64,000 nt of DNA from Flavobacteriales bacterium. GTDB lineage: Bacteria; Bacteroidota; Bacteroidia; Flavobacteriales_F; PHOS-HE28. The notes below the pieces were generated by a model, which saw nothing but the letters and a program-made list of their open reading frames with translations, did not search any database and was not told where the DNA came from. Below are positions 54,744 to 61,358 of this stretch, one piece after another (positions within the stretch are counted from its first letter, which is position 1; each line of letters starts with the position of its first letter). The position numbers and the translations under genes are program-made. Location: positions 2,294,001-2,358,000 of the forward strand of contig JADJQW010000002.1 of NCBI GenBank assembly GCA_016712535.1, written 5' to 3'.

Positions 54744-55757
54744 ATGAACATTGAACAAGCCAAGACCATTCCCATCGAGAGCGTACTTCGCGCCATCGGG
54801 GCTGGCGAGCCGGTCAAGACTGCCTGGGACGGAAAGGATGTCTGGTTCCACTCGCCACTTCGGAAGGGCGACAGTGAGGCAAGCCTTGTTGTGCATCTAC
54901 AGCGCGGCACGTGGAAAGACTTTGGTACCGGTGCTGGCGGGGATGTGATCGCGCTGGCCCAGGCGCACCTGAACGGCGCGAGCGTATCTGACGCCTTGCG
55001 TTGGCTCGAACGTTTTATCGGAGTAGGTGATGAGATATGCATGGATGAATTGGCGAAGACGACTTCACCTGACATTGAGCCGTTCGTACCAGGGCCAGCG
55101 GGTTTTGAACTCTTGGAGACACGACGGCTGAGCTATCCGCCCATCCTGGCTTATATCAACACACGAGGCATCGCACTTGAAACCGCCCAGCGCTTTTGCT
55201 CGGAGGTCTATTATCAGCGCAAAGGCGAGCCACGCGAACGGCCTTATTTCGGGATCGGCTTTCCCACCAATGCACCGGACAGTTGGGAGGTGCGCGGGCT
55301 CAACGCCGAGTTCAAGACAGTTATCGGTCAGAAGGAGATCACAACGCTGTACAGTCACGAAGAACAAGAACCCCATACGTTACATGTGTTCGAGGGGTTC
55401 TTCGACTTTCTAACGTTCGAGGAGACTCATGGGCTTCGGTCGGGTGAAGCCGCGCTTGTTCTCAACAGCGCGTACTTGGATCAGCGCGGCATCGCGCACA
55501 TCAAGAGCGAAAAACGTCTTCAGGGGATTGAGCGTGTGTTGACGTGGTTCGACAGCGATCGCACCGGTCAGGAAGTCACCGCTCGCTTTGCGAGTGCCTT
55601 CGGTGATCGGATCTATGGCGACATGTCCCCGCACTACCTCGATGACCACAAGGATTTGAATGCGGCCTACGTTGCGGCCAAGAGGGACGGACGCCGACCA
55701 TCCTGGCAAATGCGTGAGCTGAACGCTCCTCGCGGGGTGACTCACTTGAGACTTTAG
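54744..55757 (+). CDS. TOPRIM primase-like protein of a mobile element
   Basis: The 337-residue protein starts at 54744 after an AAAGGACAAGCCTC leader; the upstream extension of the frame is not protein-like. Residues 1-90 have the fold pattern of a CHC2 primase zinc-binding domain (VWFHSPLRKGDSEASLVV, then TWKDFGTGAGGDVIALAQ) but lack the zinc Cys/His ligands. Residues about 210-300 form a TOPRIM domain with the acidic residues in LHVFEGFFDFLTFEE and LTWFDSDRTGQE. Such proteins are carried by conjugative elements and plasmids, probably to prime the transferred strand. A second, divergent relative lies at 60367-61221. Confidence 0.82.
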   Translation: MNIEQAKTIPIESVLRAIGAGEPVKTAWDGKDVWFHSPLRKGDSEASLVVHLQRGTWKDFGTGAGGDVIALAQAHLNGASVSDALRWLERFIGVGDEICMDELAKTTSPDIEPFVPGPAGFELLETRRLSYPPILAYINTRGIALETAQRFCSEVYYQRKGEPRERPYFGIGFPTNAPDSWEVRGLNAEFKTVIGQKEITTLYSHEEQEPHTLHVFEGFFDFLTFEETHGLRSGEAALVLNSAYLDQRGIAHIKSEKRLQGIERVLTWFDSDRTGQEVTARFASAFGDRIYGDMSPHYLDDHKDLNAAYVAAKRDGRRPSWQMRELNAPRGVTHLRL

Positions 55758-55825
55758 AGAACGTCATCGAAGTTTCTTCGGGTGGAGACTAGGTCTTCGA
55801 CAAGAGCAGATCGCTTTAGGGTGTT

Positions 55826-55840
55826 CCCCCTTGCGCGGGC
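55826..55840 (+). repeat. 15-base direct repeat, copy 2
   Basis: This is the second copy of CCCCCTTGCGCGGGC (first at 54231-54245). It stands at the left end of the roughly 290-base ardA leader, which contains no gene. Confidence 0.6.
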
Positions 55841-55949
55841 CAAGGCTTCGCGCTGCCGCGCTAACGAGCTGCACGCCGGTATCCCCGACTTTCCTCAGCA
55901 AAGCTTCGTGCAAGCCGGGTGATTCCCCCTCCGGCGGTTTCGGCCTTGT

Positions 55950-56017
55950 CCCTTGCTCACCCCCCACTCGCCGTGTGGCAAGGGTTCATGAAGCGCCCCA
56001 TGAAATTCCCTTGGGGC
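55950..56017 (+). promoter_or_regulatory. Two tandem hairpins in the ardA leader
   Basis: CCCTTGCTCAC (55950-55960) pairs with GTG-T-GGCAAGGG (55973-55984), and GCCCCA (55995-56000) pairs with TGGGGC (56012-56017), ending 36 bases before the ardA start. A weaker GCCGG/CCGGC pair precedes them (55914-55935). Structured leaders in front of ardA-type genes in plasmid leading regions can work as promoters on single-stranded DNA; that role here is inference. Confidence 0.45.
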
Positions 56018-56052
56018 TTTACAGGCAACCCCTTCTATCAGGAGATCAGACA

Positions 56053-56559
56053 ATGACCAAACTCTATGCACAACCATACAACATCGATGCAACCGGCTTC
56101 TACTTCGATAGCCTGGAAAGCTACCGGCAGCAGTCCGCAAGCCTGCGGGACTCCTATGGTCAACCCGTGGAGGAGTTCGAGATACAGTTCATCGATGGTG
56201 AAGACGCTGACATGGAACTGTTCAATGCGCTTGGCATTCACCAGGGCGACATCGGGGCGTTCTTTGAGGCGATCGAGGGCTGGGACGACGATGAGAAGAC
56301 CCGCGTCGCCATCGCCGTCGGTGAATGCGGCTATGACTTCGATCTCGACAAGGATCGGCCGGAGGACATCGACATGGACATCTATGAGCTGGACTCGCTC
56401 ACAGAGTTGGCGGAGGAGTTCGTCGAGAACGGACTGTTCGGAACCATCCCTGACAACATCCGCAACTACCTCGATATGGAGGCCATTGCGTGTGATCTCG
56501 GCGTGGACTACCACGAGACGGTCATCGCTGGTCGGCGCCTTGTCTATCGTTGCGCGTAG
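56053..56559 (+). CDS. ardA: ArdA-family antirestriction protein
   Basis: The 168-residue acidic protein starts at 56053, with AGGAG eight bases upstream; the frame's upstream extension is the noncoding leader. The sequence matches ArdA proteins of alphaproteobacterial elements: LYAQPYNIDATGFYFDSLES, EEFEIQFIDGEDADMELFNA, IAVGECGYDFDLDKDRPEDI and the tail DYHETVIAGRRLVYRCA. ArdA mimics the shape and charge of B-form DNA and blocks type I restriction enzymes. It would protect the element on entering a new host. A strong terminator follows. Confidence 0.88.
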   Translation: MTKLYAQPYNIDATGFYFDSLESYRQQSASLRDSYGQPVEEFEIQFIDGEDADMELFNALGIHQGDIGAFFEAIEGWDDDEKTRVAIAVGECGYDFDLDKDRPEDIDMDIYELDSLTELAEEFVENGLFGTIPDNIRNYLDMEAIACDLGVDYHETVIAGRRLVYRCA

Positions 56560-56582
56560 TGTGGAGACGCCTATCATGCAGG

Positions 56583-56607
56583 AAGGGCATCCGTTTGGGA
56601 TGCCCTT
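56583..56607 (+). terminator. Rho-independent terminator after ardA
   Basis: AAGGGCATCC (56583-56592) pairs perfectly with GGATGCCCTT (56598-56607) around a five-base loop, followed by CTCTCTT. It ends the ardA transcript and, on the other strand, could end the convergent FISUMP gene (stop at 56631). Confidence 0.85.
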
Positions 56608-56630
56608 CTCTCTTGAAGTGTATGTGAGGC

Positions 56631-57611
56631 TTACTCCTTCACCACGCGCTCCAGTGCTTTCGTGCCATCGGCGAAGTCCAACTGCAGCAAGTAGAGACCA
56701 TTCTCGTAGCTGCTCAGATCAATAGTCATGCGGTTGGTGACAGCAATGTTCTGCACCCACAGCGTTCGACCGGTAGCATCCATTAGAGTTACGGTCTGGG
56801 GCAACGTGTTGGCCGCATGGTCAATCACGATTGTTCCTCGCGTCGGGTTGGGCGCGATGGTGAAGCGCACAGGCTGCGCCTCGATCACGCCCACATTCCC
56901 ATCACGCAGACAACGGACACAAGCCCCAACAAGCCGGTTCTGGTAGTCTCGTCCAACGCCAGGACTGGTGTTACCCAAGCTGCGACTCCACGGATAGCCG
57001 TTGTCGTTCAATGATGCGGTCCACAGGTAACTGTAAGTGTCCAGAAGGAGATAGGTTCCCATGAAGTAGTCGCGGTAGCCGGTAGGGAGGGCCGTGAAGC
57101 CACTCGTATTCGTTGCGCCCGTATTGGGACTTTCCCACAAGGTGATGGCCTTCAGCTTGCCGCCGACGTTCTGAGCGACGCCCCGGTTGGGGTCAAAGAC
57201 CTCCAGCTCATTCGCGGGCATGCCTAAAGACGACTCCAACGTCATCCATTCCTCATCTGTGGGCACGTGCCATCCCAACGGACAGAGGTTGTCGTTACCG
57301 GCAGCCAACCAATTGTACAGCTTGCCGTACACGGCATCGTTGTTCGGGTCGTTATCGTAGTTACACCATGCTCCTACGCCAAACATCCCATCCGTCCATC
57401 CCATATTGCTGGTGACGTTGGGTATGTTGCTGCCATCTCGATACCGGCTGGTGCGAAGGTTCTCGGCCATCCAGCACTGAGTGCCAATGGTGACCACAGG
57501 ATAGACATTGCCGTCGATGTCGGTGACGGTGTTGCCGGAGCAGTCTTGTCCTCGAACGCTGAAGGCGATGAGTAGTGCCGCTAGTGCAGTAGTGAGGTTA
57601 CGTGTGTTCAT
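56631..57611 (-). CDS. T9SS-exported FISUMP-domain protein
   Basis: The 326-residue protein starts at 57611, which gives a signal peptide (LTTALAALLIAFSVRGQD); the longer frame is spurious. The body is a Fibrobacter succinogenes major paralogous (FISUMP) domain: DIDGNVYPVVTIGTQCWMAE, then GKLYNWLAA, LCPLGWHVPTDEEWM and SGFTALPTGYRD, ending SYLWTAS. The C-terminus is a type A T9SS sorting domain (FTIAPNPTRGTIVIDH, then YENGLYLLQLDF). It is a typical surface protein of Bacteroidota and so shows that this plasmid-like module resides in such a host. Its function is unknown. Confidence 0.88.
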   Translation of the reverse strand: MNTRNLTTALAALLIAFSVRGQDCSGNTVTDIDGNVYPVVTIGTQCWMAENLRTSRYRDGSNIPNVTSNMGWTDGMFGVGAWCNYDNDPNNDAVYGKLYNWLAAGNDNLCPLGWHVPTDEEWMTLESSLGMPANELEVFDPNRGVAQNVGGKLKAITLWESPNTGATNTSGFTALPTGYRDYFMGTYLLLDTYSYLWTASLNDNGYPWSRSLGNTSPGVGRDYQNRLVGACVRCLRDGNVGVIEAQPVRFTIAPNPTRGTIVIDHAANTLPQTVTLMDATGRTLWVQNIAVTNRMTIDLSSYENGLYLLQLDFADGTKALERVVKE

Positions 57612-57953
57612 CTTCTGATGGGGTTTGGTTGTGTAGTGGTCATCAGACCTTGGTTTCAGGGAAGCGGTGGAACGAGCGCTCGACACCAGAACAGCATGGG
57701 ACAAGGACAATGGAAGCCCACTGCCCATACCGGGAAGCCGGAGGCAATACGGATGAGCAGCGATGCTCCTGGAGACGAAGTGTGGGGCGGCTTTCAAATG
57801 GTGAGCGCGGAACCACCACCGAGCCGCTCACCGGAGGCTTACGACGGCCTGAGAGCGCGGACTACGACAGCAGCCCGCGCCCATGTAGGCACACGCTGTG
57901 CAGTAGTCCCTCAACTCTCCTTCAGGGTGTCGTAATTCCCGGTGAGAAGGACC

Positions 57954-57968
57954 GGCGGCATTGCCGCC
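57954..57968. repeat. Short perfect hairpin downstream of the integrase
   Basis: GGCGGC and GCCGCC are separated by three bases (ATT), 65 bases beyond the integrase stop. The 421-base gap 57612-58032 otherwise holds the upstream region of the FISUMP gene and no convincing gene. It may limit integrase transcription or be chance. Confidence 0.35.
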
Positions 57969-58032
57969 TGTATGTGGACACGAATATACGGCGCCCTATT
58001 CGTTCTCCAATGAGTCGGAGGGAATCACATGC

Positions 58033-59322
58033 TTAGCTGACCTGGTTCGGTTGCATCAAGCAAACCCTGTCCATCCATTCCTTCTTCTGCTCCAAGCTGG
58101 GGCCGTTGCCGTATTTGGGTCGGTTGAACCTGTGACCCATCAGTTCCGCTTGCACACGGTCGGGCGCGTTGATTCCAAGTATCCTGTCCTGGAAGCTATG
58201 ACGGAACGAGTACACCGAGTGCTGCGCGGAAGGAAGCAGCCCGTTCTGCCGCAGGAACTTGTTTGCGGCGTTGCTCAGATTGTCCGTCTTGTCGCGATAG
58301 CGCGGGAAACCTTGCGGACAAGCCCTGAACGCCGCAAGTGCGTACCCGACCAATGGGATCACGCGCTCGCTATGCGCGTTCTTCAGCGTACGCTCCTTAC
58401 GGTCAGTGATGGTGATATGCGGCACCGGCGCGTTGAGCCGTATGTCTTCCGGCATCAGTCCGGTAAGCTCGGATGGTCGCGCGCCGGTCTCCGCTGCAGA
58501 AAGCAAGAACCAGCGTAGCTCCTTGTTCATGTCATAGAGCTTGTCGCTGTGCAGCATGGTTATGATCTGCTCCGTAGTGAACGGCAATCTCTGTTTCTTG
58601 AAGCGTGTGGCGAGCTTGACCTTCTTGAAGAGGTGCGGGACGTCCAACCCAACCTTGTAGTGTTCCGACACCAGTTCTAGGATGCCCTTCAGATGAATGA
58701 ACTCCTTGTTCGCGCTCAGCGCGTTCTGATCTTCGGTGCGAATGCGCTCCAGCCACCAATCTCGGAAGGAAAGCACGTCATCTCGGGTGACATCCTTCAG
58801 CTCCTTGTCGCCCGTTAGCCGGATGAAACGATCAATGACGCGGGCACGTGGTCGACGCCACTTGCGCACCTGGTCGAGAGACTTGCCAGCGATCTTGTCC
58901 TTGGCCAACTCCCAATACTTGTCCAGCACTTTGCTAAGGGGTAGGAGTGGAGCTTCTTTGCCACCCAACAAAGCCTCAACTTGCTTGGGTGATGCGTCCC
59001 TCGTCGCCAGTACGCGCTCAACAAGCTGTTGCAGAGGCAGAGTGGCAACTGCCGACATAGGCTGGTAACTGAAACCAAGCTGATGCGCGACAAGCACGAT
59101 CTTGCCGAAGCGGCTGGCGTCGTGCAACAGAGTTTCGTTGATGAGGCTCTGCCAATAGGCTTCCACCTCATCGTTGAGCGCGACCGCCTTGCGCCACGCG
59201 TGTGCGCGGCTGTCGGTACGGAGCGAGACGCGCACCGTGTCGCGTCGGTCGAGATGGCGGAAGATGTCGGGAACCCGACGGTTGTAGTAGTAGCGTGTGC
59301 CGCGCTTGAGAAGAAAGGTCAT
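58033..59322 (-). CDS. Tyrosine-type site-specific integrase
   Basis: I prefer the ATG at 59322 (AGGGTG lies just upstream) to a GTG nine bases earlier. Counting from the GTG, the protein has 432 residues, an N-terminal arm-type domain (LLKRGTRYYYNRRVPDIFRH), a SAM-like core-binding domain (about 125-235) and a catalytic domain with Arg285 (TGARPSELTGL), Lys317 in a beta-hairpin, YSFRHSF (Arg377), LMGH (His400) and Tyr407 (PKYGNG). The usual His of HxxR is Tyr374. It should integrate and excise the element. It lies about 39 kb from the tRNA-Ser at the left. Confidence 0.93.
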   Translation of the reverse strand: MTFLLKRGTRYYYNRRVPDIFRHLDRRDTVRVSLRTDSRAHAWRKAVALNDEVEAYWQSLINETLLHDASRFGKIVLVAHQLGFSYQPMSAVATLPLQQLVERVLATRDASPKQVEALLGGKEAPLLPLSKVLDKYWELAKDKIAGKSLDQVRKWRRPRARVIDRFIRLTGDKELKDVTRDDVLSFRDWWLERIRTEDQNALSANKEFIHLKGILELVSEHYKVGLDVPHLFKKVKLATRFKKQRLPFTTEQIITMLHSDKLYDMNKELRWFLLSAAETGARPSELTGLMPEDIRLNAPVPHITITDRKERTLKNAHSERVIPLVGYALAAFRACPQGFPRYRDKTDNLSNAANKFLRQNGLLPSAQHSVYSFRHSFQDRILGINAPDRVQAELMGHRFNRPKYGNGPSLEQKKEWMDRVCLMQPNQVS

Positions 59323-59331
59323 GGATGTCAC

Positions 59332-59545
59332 CCTGTGTTACAGTTTGCGTGACACTCTTCTATACTCGCCGTAATCGAGGTGTTGCCGAAATCGAAAAAC
59401 ACGTTCCCTTTAAAGGTGATAAATGCCTTTAAAAGCCCGAAAGGCTGGCGGAGAGGAAGTGGTCACACAAAAACATCCGCACCGCTCGTTCTTCAGGTTT
59501 ATCAAGCACTTGCGCTGGGCTGTACCAAAGAGTGTGTGACAGGCT
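59332..59545. other. Candidate integrase-binding (att arm) region
   Basis: Just upstream of the integrase are several related short sequences: GTGTTACA and GCGTGACAC close to the start, then GTCACACA (59462-59469) and its exact reverse complement TGTGTGAC (59533-59540). Clusters of this kind often are arm-type sites where the integrase and excisionase bind. GCGGAGAGG at 59448-59456 is the reverse complement of the last nine bases over the tRNA-Ser 3' end, which may be chance. Confidence 0.35.
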
Positions 59546-59554
59546 GAAGTGCGA

Positions 59555-59746
59555 TCACGGTATCATATCAGCGGCCACGTGTAAAGCAACTTTCTTCAGG
59601 TCATTGGTTGCTTTTCGCATCTCCTTCTCCTCGTGCAGTCTCTTGAAAATCGGCAGGTACTTGTCACCGCCGTCGCGGATGATGCGTGCCATGACCGCAT
59701 AGGCGTCGTCGAGCATCGTATCGGTCACGGTTGCTTGTTTGTCCAT
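59555..59746 (-). CDS. Small hypothetical protein near the integrase
   Basis: The 63-residue protein starts at 59746, preceded by a strong AAAGGAG ribosome site; the frame extends six residues upstream without support. It is helical and charged (DTMLDDAYAVMARIIRDGGD, then KYLPIFKRLHEEKEMRKATN). No family is recognised. It is divergent from the HTH gene and near the candidate att region, so a role in control of the element is possible. Confidence 0.5.
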   Translation of the reverse strand: MDKQATVTDTMLDDAYAVMARIIRDGGDKYLPIFKRLHEEKEMRKATNDLKKVALHVAADMIP

Positions 59747-59978
59747 GGGTGAACTCCTTTCCAAGAGGTCAGCCTAGCAGGATCAGCCCGACCATCAAGA
59801 ACAGTCCGCATCCGTTAACACGCGATAAGGGTGACGGTACAAGCGCACTTCCACACATGCGTATGCGCTCGCTTTAAGGCGCTTTAACTGAGGGTGAATT
59901 CAGCGACACTCTCTTGCGCGTTCGATATACAGGGCTCCGCGCCGAAAGGCATGTTCACCGCCAGCAAAGGAGTTCCCC

Positions 59979-60290
59979 ATGCGTTCCATGCACAAGCATG
60001 ATGTTTTGCTTTCCATTCTCGACCGTATCAGCGCTGAAACCCGTGATGCGCAGCACAGCCGATCACCAGAAGTTCGAGGCTGTTGTCCGACATGCCCGTA
60101 TCGCTTCGATCCGCTGCTCGATCGCTACGAGGCGTCGGCCTTCACGGGCTTCAAGCCTGGCACATTGGCCGTGTGGGACAGTACCAAAGCGTACGACCTG
60201 GAACCGATCAAGTTCGGCAACGCGGTGCGCTATCGCTTGTCCAGCCTCAACCGCTTCGCCGACGAGCGCATCCGGCCATCACGTCGGTAA
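59979..60290 (+). CDS. HTH (excisionase/AlpA-like) DNA-binding protein
   Basis: The 103-residue protein starts at 59979 with AAAGGAG seven bases upstream. The C-terminal half has the pattern of MerR-like excisionase helix-turn-helix proteins: LDRYEASAFTGFKPGTLAVW followed by the wing KFGNAVRYRLSSLNRFADER. The N-terminal half has a Cys pair (GCCPTCPYRF). It is the best candidate for the recombination directionality factor of the integrase. A MRSMHKH start is preferred to an overlapping frame. Confidence 0.6.
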   Translation: MRSMHKHDVLLSILDRISAETRDAQHSRSPEVRGCCPTCPYRFDPLLDRYEASAFTGFKPGTLAVWDSTKAYDLEPIKFGNAVRYRLSSLNRFADERIRPSRR

Positions 60291-60366
60291 GTGAAGAACG
60301 AGTCCTCAGTGTCTCGCTCACTTCAGCAAACGCACCCATCATCATCATTTTCGATTAGGAGTCATC

Positions 60367-61221
60367 ATGAACCTCTGTTATGCCGATACCATCCCTATAC
60401 GCACCATCCTCGACAAGCTCGGTCTGGAGCCCGTCGCAGAAACATGCGACCACGCTTTCTTCCTCTCACCCTTCAATCCACACCACCCCGTCCCCAGCTT
60501 GAAGGTGGATCACCGCTCTAACACTTGGAGCGACACAAGCACAAGCAGCAAGGGCGGCCCGTTCGAGATGGTGCAAGCTTGGCTGGTGCATCAAGGCTTC
60601 CAGGGCACGGAAGAGGACGTTCTGCATTGGCTGCGATTCAACATCGGCTATCCGTCGCTGGTAACGCTGTTCGGCCTGACAGAAGGCACACCATTGGACA
60701 CCTACACGTTGTTATCCAAGACAACGTTACAAGAAGGTGCCTTGATCCGCTACGCCATGCGCCAAGGCATTGCCCGCGATCAGGCCGGTAAGATGTTCAA
60801 GCAGATTCACGTGCGCAGCATGGACACAGGCGAAGAGTTCAAGGCACTTGGTTACCGGAACGAAGTCGGCGGCTATGCGATCTACAGCCCGCACGTCGCC
60901 GGTATGACGCCGATTGCAGCGATCAGCTTTATCCGTGGACGTGAGCACAAGCCTGAAGGAGTCAACGTCTTCAAGAACATCTTCGACTACTACGCGGTGA
61001 TGCGAAGCCGCCAAGACACACCGTTCGACCAGGACAGCATCATCCTGCACGACTATGCCTGTGCCGATGATGCCGCCACCTACATCCGTGGCTACCGCTA
61101 CAAGCATCTCTACAGTTGGTTTCCCGCTGATGAACGCGGCCGACGCACCACCGAAGCGTTCGACTGGCTATGCGGAACGGAACCAGACTTGAAGCACAGG
61201 GCGATGAGCTTGGACATGTGA
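60367..61221 (+). CDS. Second, divergent TOPRIM primase-like protein
   Basis: The 284-residue protein follows a good ribosome site (TTAGGAGTCATC). It is a distant relative of the gene at 54744-55757: both start with IPI..(I/V)L, share the CHC2-like pattern without zinc ligands (FLSPFNPHHPVPSLKV, then GGPFEMVQAWL and LHWLRF), and keep the order of domains. The TOPRIM region is weaker (VNVFKNIFDYYAVM, then SIILHDYACADDAATYIRGY), with the catalytic Glu replaced by Lys or Asn in the first motif, so catalytic activity is doubtful. It ends 137 bases before the SIR2 gene. Confidence 0.7.
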   Translation: MNLCYADTIPIRTILDKLGLEPVAETCDHAFFLSPFNPHHPVPSLKVDHRSNTWSDTSTSSKGGPFEMVQAWLVHQGFQGTEEDVLHWLRFNIGYPSLVTLFGLTEGTPLDTYTLLSKTTLQEGALIRYAMRQGIARDQAGKMFKQIHVRSMDTGEEFKALGYRNEVGGYAIYSPHVAGMTPIAAISFIRGREHKPEGVNVFKNIFDYYAVMRSRQDTPFDQDSIILHDYACADDAATYIRGYRYKHLYSWFPADERGRRTTEAFDWLCGTEPDLKHRAMSLDM

Positions 61222-61358
61222 GTGACTAAGTGACTTCTTGGCTCAGGTCTTGACAAACACGATTCTGACATGGAAGCTGTTAGAAGGAACTTTCGCGCAA
61301 CTTTACCTCTTCCATGGCGGGTTCAATCCTGTGCCATGCATACTAGTAGTACAGGCCT

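Noticed and set aside
55831..56052. N-terminal extension of ardA by 74 residues
   Set aside because: The extension covers the hairpin leader; the internal ATG at 56053 has a good ribosome site and matches the usual ArdA start.
57602..58036. A 144-residue plus-strand frame between the FISUMP and integrase genes
   Set aside because: The composition is irregular and Arg/Ser-rich, with no ribosome site or family; the gap is treated as noncoding.
59448..59456. GCGGAGAGG as a copy of the tRNA-Ser 3' end (attachment core)
   Set aside because: Nine bases are too few in GC-rich DNA to call an attachment site; kept only as a remark in the att-region entry.
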